Shown in pieces: positions 52,912 to 60,916 of a DNA stretch of 64,000 nucleotides. This DNA is from Pseudomonas frederiksbergensis. GTDB lineage: Bacteria > Pseudomonadota > Gammaproteobacteria > Pseudomonadales > Pseudomonadaceae. The position numbers and the translations under genes were made by a program. The stretch is from the NCBI RefSeq assembly GCF_001952935.1, contig NZ_CP018320.1, positions 17,842 to 81,841 of the forward strand, written 5' to 3'. Every line of letters starts with the position of its first letter. Position 1 is the first letter of the stretch. The notes under the pieces are model-generated. The model saw only the letters and a program-made list of their open reading frames with translations, searched no databases and was not told where the DNA came from.

Positions 52912-53685
52912 ATGGCGATGAAAGTCACAACCGTGGCGAACCAGAAAGGCGGCGTCGGCAAAACGACTATTGAAGTCCATCTTGTCAGTCTCGCAGCCGA
53001 GCAAGGTAAACGCGTTCTTGTCGTCGACCTCGATGAAGGCGATCTGTCGCAGTTCTACCCGCCTCTCGAAGACGGTGACGACACAACCTATGTCCAATCA
53101 AGCATGCTATTCAGCGACGAATATAAGGGCTTGTACCCTCGCCAGGTCGCGGCAAACATCTGGCTAATCGAGGCCGATGTTCCATTGCTGGATGTTGACG
53201 ACATGGATCTCAGCATCGTGACCAGGTTGAAAGAAGCGCTCGATCACTTCTCCGCTGATTTTGACCTCTGCATGATTGACACACCGCCCAACCTGCAACG
53301 CCGGATGATCGCCGCGCTCGCAGCATCTGACGCGGTAGTGTCACCCTTCAATATCAGCGGCTTCACACTCGCTCGCATGCCCAAGCTTCTGTCCACTATC
53401 GAAGCTGTGCGTGAGCAGTACAACCCGAACTTGCAGTTCCTCGGTTTTCTTCCAAACCAGATCAACAGCCGATCAACCAATGAAATTGACCTGTTGCCAA
53501 GCCTTCAGGAGAGCTATGGCGATGCCATGTTTCCGGTCCATATCGTTCACCGGCCATGCATCAACTCGGCACTCGCTAGCGGCAATCCGGTTTGGTGGAA
53601 GGCGAAATCCGGTAGTCAGCGTGCTGCAGGACGGGAAATGAAATCTGCCTGTACCGCTGTTCTTGAGAAGGTCTGGTCAATCTGA
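52912..53685 (+). CDS. parA: ParA-family partition ATPase
   Basis: The 257-residue product has the deviant Walker A QKGGVGKTT (about 11-19), the VVDLDEGD motif and DLCMIDTPPN. It drives plasmid copies apart along the nucleoid together with ParB. A GGAG site precedes the start. There is no N-terminal helix-turn-helix, so regulation is probably by ParB or the TrfB/KorA-like product encoded next. Confidence 0.9.
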   Translation: MAMKVTTVANQKGGVGKTTIEVHLVSLAAEQGKRVLVVDLDEGDLSQFYPPLEDGDDTTYVQSSMLFSDEYKGLYPRQVAANIWLIEADVPLLDVDDMDLSIVTRLKEALDHFSADFDLCMIDTPPNLQRRMIAALAASDAVVSPFNISGFTLARMPKLLSTIEAVREQYNPNLQFLGFLPNQINSRSTNEIDLLPSLQESYGDAMFPVHIVHRPCINSALASGNPVWWKAKSGSQRAAGREMKSACTAVLEKVWSI

Positions 53686-53698
53686 GGTAGATCACAAC

Positions 53699-54625
53699 AT
53701 GACGAAGACACCAAATCCTTTTGGCAGGGCAGTTTCTGCGACTGCCAAAAAACTTTCGGATTTTCAGAAGAAACCGGCGCTCAATGATGGTGAAACCATC
53801 ATCGGCGTCAGCACCGGTGAAATCCAATGCATCAAGCAGATTCGAAACCGTAATAACCCCGGCTTTTCCAAGGAGTCGCTTGAGGAGCTGGGCGACGACA
53901 TAGAACAGAACGGACAGATCGAGCCTGCAATTCTCCGTCCCCACCCCAAACCCGAGTCAGGTTTCAAATACCTGATGGTTGCAGGTGAACGCCGTTACCT
54001 GGCTTGCGAACTGAAAGGCATGTTGCTGAAAGCGGTTGTGCGTGAACTAACAGACGCACAGGCCAAGCGCATCCAGCGTTCAGAGAACGTACACAGCGAA
54101 AACCTCAGTCAGCTGGACATTGCACTCGCTCTTAAAGCCGACAAGGACGAGCTGGGAACCCTGCAGGCGGTTGCTGACGAATGGAATAAAAGCCTCAATT
54201 GGGTAGCGGAACGCATCGCTTATCTGGAAAACGTAACCAGTGACGGGGCCAGCCGTGAGGCTGTTACCAAGGGCATCACGGCGGATATATCGACCGTCAA
54301 TGATCTTGGTCGCCTTGATCGCTTGGACAGCGCTGCAGCTGCTGACCTGCTACAGCGTGCAGACGCAAATCCAGATATGAACCTGCGGACAGAGGTAAGA
54401 ACTGCGCTGCGCAGCACTAAAGCGCTGCGCGTTCACGGCGGGTCTAAAACTAAAGCAAAACCCGCTGGCCCTGCCCTTCTGGATGATGAACTCGACAAGC
54501 TACGCGAGGCTAATACCGTCCTGTCAGCACAGGTTGAAACCCTGGAATCCGAAATCGAATATCTCAAAGCCGAGCTGGACAAAGCCCGAGCCGCCCAGGC
54601 CGAGAACTGGAAAGCACCGGAATGA
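53699..54625 (+). CDS. parB: ParB-family partition protein
   Basis: The 308-residue product has a ParB nuclease-like domain with IRNRNNPGFSKESLEELGDD, GQIEPAILRPHP and VAGERRYLACELKG, a helix-turn-helix region (TLQAVADEWNKSLNWVAERI) and a C-terminal coiled coil (ANTVLSAQVETLESEIEYLK). It binds centromere-like sites, which I did not locate. It starts 13 bases after parA. Confidence 0.9.
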   Translation: MTKTPNPFGRAVSATAKKLSDFQKKPALNDGETIIGVSTGEIQCIKQIRNRNNPGFSKESLEELGDDIEQNGQIEPAILRPHPKPESGFKYLMVAGERRYLACELKGMLLKAVVRELTDAQAKRIQRSENVHSENLSQLDIALALKADKDELGTLQAVADEWNKSLNWVAERIAYLENVTSDGASREAVTKGITADISTVNDLGRLDRLDSAAAADLLQRADANPDMNLRTEVRTALRSTKALRVHGGSKTKAKPAGPALLDDELDKLREANTVLSAQVETLESEIEYLKAELDKARAAQAENWKAPE

Positions 54626-54963
54626 GTAGCCGAGTTGCTGACCAGGACCTACGGATCCCGCCCGATGAATTCGAGCGGATCCGTTCAACGTCAAAGATGC
54701 ATGCGCGCAACCTCGATGTGGCTTATGAGCTGCTGGTCGAAGGCAAGGGCCTTGTAGCCGTTGCAAATGCTCATGGGCTCACCAAGCAACGGGCACTTGC
54801 CATTCGCGACAAGATTTATTCGGCTTACTTGATGAAGACACCTGAAGGTTGGAAGTGCGCGCAGATCTGCGCACCCACGGACATGATCGATCGCTTCGTC
54901 AAGGAAGCCGATGCGGCACGCGTGCGCTATTGGCAGAAGAATTCAATGAATCACAGGGAGTAG
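54622..54963 (+). CDS. TrfB/KorA-like regulator, second family member
   Basis: The 113-residue product overlaps parB by four bases. Its core NLDVAYELLVEGKGLVAVAN followed by GLTKQRALAIRDKIYSAY matches the KorA/TrfB helix-turn-helix arrangement (compare the 29106 gene). As third gene of the par operon it may regulate the operon and other backbone promoters. Confidence 0.7.
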   Translation: MSSRVADQDLRIPPDEFERIRSTSKMHARNLDVAYELLVEGKGLVAVANAHGLTKQRALAIRDKIYSAYLMKTPEGWKCAQICAPTDMIDRFVKEADAARVRYWQKNSMNHRE

Positions 54964-54967
54964 ACCC

Positions 54968-55273
54968 ATGAAGCGAATCCTTTTAGGCGTGTTGGTAATA
55001 GGCTGCGTTCTGGGAGCCCTGTCAGCTCTGACAGTTGCGTTTATTGGCCATAAGCAGGATCCAGCACAGTACAAAGCGTTCGATTTCAGAACATTTGATC
55101 AGCCCGTTATTGACGACGCACCAGGTTGCGAAATTCGATCACCGAAAGGCGAACTAATGAACCGGATTTTCAAGGGTTCGCAACCTAACCAGCTCAACCT
55201 TGAGAAAGGAACCACATTCACCATTGATTGTTTCCCGATTAAGGAATCAGAAAAGTCGACAACAAGGAATTGA
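54968..55273 (+). CDS. Unrecognised small exported or membrane protein
   Basis: The 101-residue product has an N-terminal hydrophobic segment (ILLGVLVIGCVLGALSALTV, about 4-23) and a periplasmic-type domain with two cysteines (APGCEIRSPKGE and TIDCFPIKE) likely to form a disulfide. It lies four bases after the TrfB-like gene. Confidence 0.6.
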   Translation: MKRILLGVLVIGCVLGALSALTVAFIGHKQDPAQYKAFDFRTFDQPVIDDAPGCEIRSPKGELMNRIFKGSQPNQLNLEKGTTFTIDCFPIKESEKSTTRN

Positions 55274-55277
55274 AACC

Positions 55278-55694
55278 ATGAGCAATGACAAACCAGTCAC
55301 CATGAAAGAGCTGTCCGAAATCCTACGCCCTCTATCCGAAGCTGTGAGCAGAATCGACCAATCGTTGTAGCTGATGGCTCAGCTTCAACTTGCCGCTGAG
55401 TTCGAGCCAGAGCAAATCGAACGGCAGAAGCACTATCAAAAATTAGCCACCGCCGAACTGAATTATAAGAGCGCACGCGAAGCTCGGACCGAAGCGCTGA
55501 ACAACAAACCATTGCCTTTACCTGATGTTGGCCACACCGAGCTGGTGAAACTGGCCGGGAAGGAGAAGGCTGACAAACAGTACAAACCCGTGATTGATGC
55601 TATCGCGCAGATATCAGCGGCATCTGATCACCGCACGGCAGTTGAAAATGCTGCGCCGGTACTGACAAGGCTTCGTGAAGCTTGGAAGCGCTGA
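55278..55694 (+). pseudogene. Unrecognised helical protein with in-frame TAG
   Basis: From an ATG with an AAGGA site the frame reads 30 codons (MSNDKPVTMKELSEILRPLS to DQSL), meets TAG at 55368-55370 and continues without other stops for 108 codons (LMAQLQLAAEFEPEQIERQK and so on) to TGA. The second part has no ribosome binding site of its own. The whole is Glu/Lys/Ala-rich and helical. Either an amber mutation or a readthrough gene. Confidence 0.55.
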
Positions 55695-55961
55695 AACAGC
55701 AACATGGTGCCCCTGTATCGAACGGCACAGGGGCATAACGTCCGAGCCTAGCGACATCCACACCCACCGCAGCGCCTGCACGAAAAAGCGAGTAATCAAT
55801 ATGACGGGGGGCCCCTGCGAGGTGTGATCACCTTGTCATATTTGGGTATATCTCAAGTAAGACACGGCGGCGCTCTCGATCTGCCCGAACGATTCATATT
55901 AAGTGATAGCCTTTCTGATACACTTTGATAAACACACCCAAAATGATACAGAGAGGCTTCC
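55695..55961. other. Intergenic region before the resolvase, possible res site
   Basis: The last 80 bases hold imperfect repeats TGATACACTTTGATA and AATGATACAGAG and an AT-rich CATATTAAGTGATAG segment just upstream of the serine recombinase gene, the usual place for its recombination site. The remainder shows nothing clear. Confidence 0.4.
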
Positions 55962-56591
55962 ATGTTCGTGCGTGCTTATCTCCGAGCCTCCACCGAGGAT
56001 CAGGACGCCAGTCGCGCCCGTGATCAACTGGAAGAATTCGTTGCGAGCCACGGAAAGGTTATCGCTGCCAGTTACATGGAGAACATCAGCGGCACGCTAG
56101 CTGATCGGCCAGAGCTTCAACGCCTTCTGAACGATGCGCGCCGGGGTGACATAATTCTGGTTGAAGCTATTGACCGGCTGTCTCGTATGAATGACCAGGA
56201 CTGGCGGGCACTGATAACCGCGATAGACAGCAGAGGTCTGCGAATCGTAGCCGTCGACCTTCCGACTAGTTACCAGGGTCTCACATTGCCGTCTGGTGAC
56301 GAGTTCACTGATCGAATGTTGGCCTCAATCAATTCAATGATGACGGATATGATGGCGGCAATCGCCCGGAAGGATTATCTGCAGCGTCGGCACCGGCAGT
56401 CGCAAGGCATCACCAAAGCAAAAGCTGCAGGTGTTTACAAAGGCAGACCGGCAGATCTGGCGCTGCGTAAGCGTGTTAGTGAGCTTCTGGCCGCTGGCTT
56501 GGGTATCCGAGCAATCGCCCGTCATGCCGTTTGTTCAACCACGACTGTAATGCGTATCCGAGACGAACTGGTTGAAAGCTTATCCAGTTGA
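55962..56591 (+). CDS. Serine recombinase (resolvase)
   Basis: The 209-residue product has the catalytic Ser10 in LRASTEDQ, the DRLSR motif at 71-75, the long E-helix region and a C-terminal helix-turn-helix (GIRAIARHAVCSTTTVMRIR). It resembles multimer-resolution recombinases such as ParA of RK2 and likely keeps plasmid copies monomeric. It lies between the par operon and oriV. Confidence 0.88.
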   Translation: MFVRAYLRASTEDQDASRARDQLEEFVASHGKVIAASYMENISGTLADRPELQRLLNDARRGDIILVEAIDRLSRMNDQDWRALITAIDSRGLRIVAVDLPTSYQGLTLPSGDEFTDRMLASINSMMTDMMAAIARKDYLQRRHRQSQGITKAKAAGVYKGRPADLALRKRVSELLAAGLGIRAIARHAVCSTTTVMRIRDELVESLSS

Positions 56592-57038
56592 GCCGGTCGG
56601 GAATGAGTGACTAGCGAAGGCGTAGCCGTAGTCTGTCATTCATTCCCGACTGGCCGCCGCCGGCAGGCGACTTTGAGTGCCTAACAGCCACTGCATGAGT
56701 TGGAGTGGTTAGAGATCATTAGAACCAGGAGATAGAGGCCCTTGAATTACGGGGCTTCCAGGGCATTACCTAGCTCAGAACATGAGCGAACCTCAGTTCA
56801 CCTACTTTGCACCACCATAGCTCACTAGGTGTGAGCTACGTTAGCTCACTGCATGAGCTACCCCCCCCATGAGCTACCCCTCGTTCATCCTTGAACGATA
56901 TCCTTCATTTTGTGAGAGATAACGTGCATGGATGCACTACCTATCGCTCACAGCATGAGCTAAGATAAGCCTGCCTTGTTCGATATCTTCCAAATTTGCA
57001 GGATATCAAACACGCTAACACAGCTTGTCGGAGGCACG
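56592..57038. other. Probable oriV with repeated TAGCTCA motifs
   Basis: After a long inverted repeat (about 56594-56653, GTCGGGAATGA against TCATTCCCGAC) this region holds TAGCTCA or its complement TGAGCTA at about 56771, 56818, 56832, 56842, 56854, 56870 and 56954, plus CATGAGC at 56781. Some face each other as inverted pairs. GATATC motifs lie at 56899, 56982 and 57002. The rep gene follows. This fits an iteron-type origin. Confidence 0.7.
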
Positions 57039-57608
57039 ATGATTGATGATGAAGGGGAAGTCCGCGCACTGGTCCAACCGACACAACGCGGCACATGGGT
57101 TCAGACGGAACGAGCTGGGCACGAAGCATGGGCGGCTCTGATCGCTCAGGCACCGAGGGCCGGGCAACTAATGCACATCATTGTCCAGCATATGGACAAG
57201 TCCGGTGCATTGATCGTCAGCCAGTCGACCTTGGCCAAGATGATGGACACTTCCATTGCGACCACGAAGCGCGCTATCAGCGTCCTGTCCAAGCACAACT
57301 GGATTCAAACCATCAGTGTTGGTGGCCAACGTGGTGGAACGCTTGCGTATGTGGTGAATAGCCGAATCGCATGGGCAGACAAGCGCGAAAACCTGCAGTA
57401 CGCCCGCTTCAACGCAAGGGTGCTTATTTCGTCTGAAGACCAAGCAGATCTCGGCAGTAACAAGCTAAAGCAACTGCCGACCATGAGCGACGGGGAAATC
57501 CAATTGCCAGCTGGTCCAGGTATGGAACCACCGGCCCAAGATTCATTAGATGGCGTAGATCTTCCTGATATGCCCTCTATTCCGCATCACGACAAAAACG
57601 ATCTTTAA
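57039..57608 (+). CDS. rep: Probable replication initiator (winged-helix Rep)
   Basis: The 189-residue product has a winged helix at about residues 60-89 (VSQSTLAKMMDTSIATTKRA, then ISVLSKHNWIQ) with a wing RGGTLAYVVNSRIAWAD, resembling RepL-like plasmid initiators. The polar C-terminal 60 residues look flexible. A GGAG site fixes the start at 57039. Its position directly after the repeat-rich region supports the role. It is small for an initiator, as in IncP-9-type plasmids (recalled, not verified). Confidence 0.7.
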   Translation: MIDDEGEVRALVQPTQRGTWVQTERAGHEAWAALIAQAPRAGQLMHIIVQHMDKSGALIVSQSTLAKMMDTSIATTKRAISVLSKHNWIQTISVGGQRGGTLAYVVNSRIAWADKRENLQYARFNARVLISSEDQADLGSNKLKQLPTMSDGEIQLPAGPGMEPPAQDSLDGVDLPDMPSIPHHDKNDL

Positions 57609-57647
57609 GCATCTGACCCACTAACGGCAATTCGGCGGAAACTTATC

Positions 57648-58409
57648 ATGGCAGACACACGCGATGAGATTACGAAGGCAAAAGGCATTACAGCCGATCT
57701 TGTCATGGAGATAGGCACCTATTACAGCGCCAAAGACATGCGTGGCGTGCAGACTGGGCTTAGCAGCGCAGCCCGCGAGCTACGTGCTTTTACACAGAAC
57801 AATTCACTGCGTGGACGGCTGGGCGCCAAGCTTTCCCTAGAGCAGCATGAACTGCTGAACAATGCTGCTGCACTTCTGGATTCCATTAAATACAACGTGG
57901 AGCACGCTAAAGAGCGCAAGGACCGCACTGAGAAAGCGACGGCCAAAAAACGTCAGTTATGGGAACGAGAAGCCGAGCAATTGGTAAAAACCCATTTCAC
58001 GCTGCCAATGAACACAGTAACCGAGCAATTACGGGTACTTGAACTATCCCTGATCGCTCAGGAGGTTTTGGGGCAATCAATCTATATCAAGGATCATTTG
58101 CAACTTCGCAAATTGATGCAAGACGAACCCCCGAAGTGGGGCAATCATTCTGTAGCGCAATGGCGTCGTAGTGAGGTGTCAAGCCTCTTGGCAGATATGC
58201 AATATGCCCTTCGTTCTTACCTAAGCTGGGATCTGAACATGACTCCCGGCGAGCGGTTGAAAGAGCTGGAGCGTAGCCTAGATGCAGCCCGCGCTGAAAT
58301 TCTGGCCAGACCTATGTGCGTAGAAACTCTGCGCATTTGGAACGATGAGCTAAAGAGCGCAGCATTCATGACCAGCGCTATGCCTACTACCGATGGATCT
58401 AGGCACTGA
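57648..58409 (+). CDS. Unrecognised helical protein downstream of rep
   Basis: The 253-residue product is almost entirely helical and Leu/Glu/Arg-rich (ALLDSIKYNVEHAKERKDRT, EKATAKKRQLWEREAEQLVK, GERLKELERSLDAARAEILA), suggesting a coiled-coil scaffold or DNA-associated protein. No family is recognised. It begins 39 bases after rep and ends at a terminator. Confidence 0.6.
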   Translation: MADTRDEITKAKGITADLVMEIGTYYSAKDMRGVQTGLSSAARELRAFTQNNSLRGRLGAKLSLEQHELLNNAAALLDSIKYNVEHAKERKDRTEKATAKKRQLWEREAEQLVKTHFTLPMNTVTEQLRVLELSLIAQEVLGQSIYIKDHLQLRKLMQDEPPKWGNHSVAQWRRSEVSSLLADMQYALRSYLSWDLNMTPGERLKELERSLDAARAEILARPMCVETLRIWNDELKSAAFMTSAMPTTDGSRH

Positions 58410-58415
58410 AATGAC

Positions 58416-58460
58416 GAAACCCGCAGCACGGCAATGCTTGCGGGTTTCTAGGTTTTTTGC
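58416..58460 (+). terminator. Terminator after the rep operon
   Basis: AAACCCGCA and TGCGGGTTT arms enclose a 14-base loop and are followed within seven bases by TTTTTT. Confidence 0.78.
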
Positions 58461-58552
58461 GAAGGAGCAAAAATCCACGGCCTGAGTATACACCGGGTAC
58501 GTGAGGTTTTACAGCGAACGGATATGCGTTCACAACCGGAACGGTACTTACT

Positions 58553-59050
58553 ATGACCATCATCAGATTCCACGAAAACCCCGCAGAATATGCGCCGACT
58601 ATCTCGTTTAATCATTGCGGCAGAATGCCTTGGAGCGCAAGGTATGACTCAGAATTCAGCGGGTTTGAGCTGATCGAGCTATTCCAATTTTGCGAAGAAG
58701 AAGGCCACCGTCAGGGCATTAATGACGCCAATCAGAACCGTATTGGCAGTCGGGAACAAGCCCCGTTCCACCGGGACTTCATGGGTGGCTACCCGAAAAG
58801 TCTTTGGGAAAACGCCTATTGGATCGGTGTTCAAGCGCATGGCGACACTACACCGGCAGCGATAGAGCTTGAAATCCAGAAGGTCTTGAGCGCACCGGAT
58901 ACCAGTCGCTGGCTTTGCGATGCGCTGAACAGCGCATTGGATCGTGATTCGACCGACGCAACGAATGACGCCGAGTACCTGTGTGACTTGCTGACGCGGC
59001 GGACCAACGCACTCTCACTGGCCAGCGAAGCAAATTGGGGTGAAGAATGA
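58553..59050 (+). CDS. Unrecognised protein
   Basis: The 165-residue product begins MTIIRFHENPAEYAPTISFN and is acidic, with a GYPKSLWENAYWIGVQAHGD middle and a helical C-terminus. No motif is recognised. It opens a small operon with the next two genes. Confidence 0.6.
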   Translation: MTIIRFHENPAEYAPTISFNHCGRMPWSARYDSEFSGFELIELFQFCEEEGHRQGINDANQNRIGSREQAPFHRDFMGGYPKSLWENAYWIGVQAHGDTTPAAIELEIQKVLSAPDTSRWLCDALNSALDRDSTDATNDAEYLCDLLTRRTNALSLASEANWGEE

Positions 59051-59202
59051 TGCCAATTGATCCGATTGATTTGTTAGCCAGGTTGCAATCTTTATACGCA
59101 GCGTATCCGGGATTTTTTCAAGGCGCAGCATCCGTTATCGTGGTCGTGCTTGCGTATTTCGCGGTACTGGAGCTTGCAAGCCGCTCTGATAAGACGGAGT
59201 AA
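59047..59202 (+). CDS. Tiny single-pass membrane protein
   Basis: The 51-residue frame MMPIDPIDLLARLQSLYAAY continues with a membrane segment (AASVIVVVLAYFAVLELA) and a charged tail. Its ATG overlaps the preceding TGA (ATGA) and the next gene starts seven bases after its stop, so it is embedded in an operon, which supports that it is real. Confidence 0.5.
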   Translation: MMPIDPIDLLARLQSLYAAYPGFFQGAASVIVVVLAYFAVLELASRSDKTE

Positions 59203-59208
59203 ATCACT

Positions 59209-60477
59209 ATGTCTGATCAGAGATATACCGTGTGCATTGCGCACGGGCCATCAATCAAAACCTACAGCGAACAGTTTCAAACTCAGGCCAGCTATGCACC
59301 TCAGTGGAAAGCTGTACTGAAGAAAGCGCACAAGCAGGCGACCGTCAGTTGCCAATGCCCTGGCACCGGTTGCCGTCTTCTTGCTGTACGGCATATGTCG
59401 GATAGCGACTCATTCCACCTTTCGCGGTATCCACGCACCGGCGCCGAACACGCCTTGGATTGCGTTTACTACTCGCCAGATCCCGATAAATCGGGCCTTG
59501 GCTCGTACAGCAAAGGCGTGGTTGAAGAAACGTCCGAGGGTGATCTAAAGATCAAGCTCACCCTCTCGTTACGCAAGAAAGAGCCCGCAGACACTGGACA
59601 GGCACCCGAAGCCACCGGCAGCAGCTCGGGCAGCGGCAAAGCCACCAAACCGGCCTTGACCCTGTTGGGCTTGTTGCACCTGCTTTGGAATGAAGCCGGG
59701 CTCAATACATGGTCGCGGGGCATGGCAGGTAAACGCGGGTTGGGCCTCGTTCATAGCAGGCTACAGGACGCAGCAGATCGAATGCTTGCGTCGAGAATGC
59801 GGATCGGCGATGCGCTTGTCATTGCGGCGGGCTCGAAGGGGTTTCAATCCGAGGCCAACGAGCGGAAGGTCAAGAGCGCGATCAAGAACAACCGTCGCTT
59901 ACTGGTGATCGCTCCACTTGCAGGCCATACCGAAGACCGAGAAAAGACCGCAGCTCGCTACCTGACCATCACGGGTTTCAATGGCGTACCTCGCATGTTC
60001 CTCGATGACTAGATCTGGTCGACCGTTGCTCGCCGATTCAAGCGTGAGCTGTCGGCCTGGAGGCAAGGACGGCGGGTTATAGCGATTGTTCAGACCGATC
60101 AACCCACAGAACCGGGTAAAGCACAGGCGCTCAATGTCGCGTTGATGGTGGTCAGTGACGAGTGGATCCCGGTGGAATCGTCCTATGAAGCGGTGATCGA
60201 GGCGAGGTTGCGTGAGGAATCACGCAGGTTCGTCAAACCCTTGCGGTTCGACTCAAGCGAAGACCAGGTATTCCCCGATTTCTGGTTGATGGACGCCAGT
60301 GCCGGCACTGAGTATCCGATGGAGGTATATGGCCGTGCTGATCCCAAGTATCTGGCACGAAAAGAGGTAAAGGCTGATTACTACCGGACCCACTACGGGA
60401 CCAGGTGGTGGGCATGGGACGCAAGCACCGACCCCAAGGGAGAGGCGATCCCCGCATTTCCCCCAGCCAGAAACTAA
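59209..60477 (+). pseudogene. DUF1173 family protein with in-frame TAG
   Basis: The frame reads 267 codons with a Cys-rich start (QATVSCQCPGTGCRLLAVRH, HALDCVYYSPDP) and LLGLLHLLWNEAGLNTWSRG. It then meets TAG at 60010-60012 after PRMFLDD and continues IWSTVARRFKREL through DEWIPVESSYEAVIEARLRE to TAA at 60477, giving 422 residues in all. DUF1173 proteins of plasmids have this complete layout, so the TAG splits one gene; TTG for Leu would restore it. Function is unknown. Confidence 0.65.
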
Positions 60478-60482
60478 GACAA

Positions 60483-60498
60483 TTCTCGCACGCGAGAA
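60483..60498. promoter_or_regulatory. Palindrome P site 6
   Basis: TTCTCGCACGCGAGAA, the same variant as at 47843, lies 22 bases before the start of the 60521 gene. Confidence 0.75.
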
Positions 60499-60520
60499 TG
60501 CCCTGATTAGGAGGCTGCGC

Positions 60521-60916
60521 ATGAGCGAAGTCCTTGTTAGCACCGTCCATCCAACGCTTGGCGCGTTGTATTGGGTGTATACGTCAAACGCCGGTTGCAA
60601 CTACCCCGACCACTACACCATCACCGACTGGAGCGAGGTGGCCACACGGTTTCCGCACTACTGGCGGGAACACGAACACCTCCGCTGGGTTCACGGCAAG
60701 CACATTGGCCAGGTCTTCAATTCTGATGACCCCTACGGTAGTTACGCAGAGGTTGAAGACGAGGAAACCTTTGAAACGTCTTATGGGAAGCTGTCGGGAA
60801 TGCTTGCGGATCTTCACGCCAAAAGCGGGCAGTCCGTTGATGAATTCGTGCAATGGATGAAAAAGGCTGACTGGGTTGATGTTCCAGCCCCGGCCAAAGA
60901 ATTCTTAGACGACTAG
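60521..60916 (+). CDS. Unrecognised protein under palindrome P
   Basis: The 131-residue product begins MSEVLVSTVHPTLGALYWVY, is rich in Trp, Tyr and His, and ends in an acidic FLDD tail. An AGGAGG site precedes the ATG and palindrome P lies just upstream. Its stop overlaps the convergent chimeric gene by four bases. No family is recognised. Confidence 0.6.
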   Translation: MSEVLVSTVHPTLGALYWVYTSNAGCNYPDHYTITDWSEVATRFPHYWREHEHLRWVHGKHIGQVFNSDDPYGSYAEVEDEETFETSYGKLSGMLADLHAKSGQSVDEFVQWMKKADWVDVPAPAKEFLDD

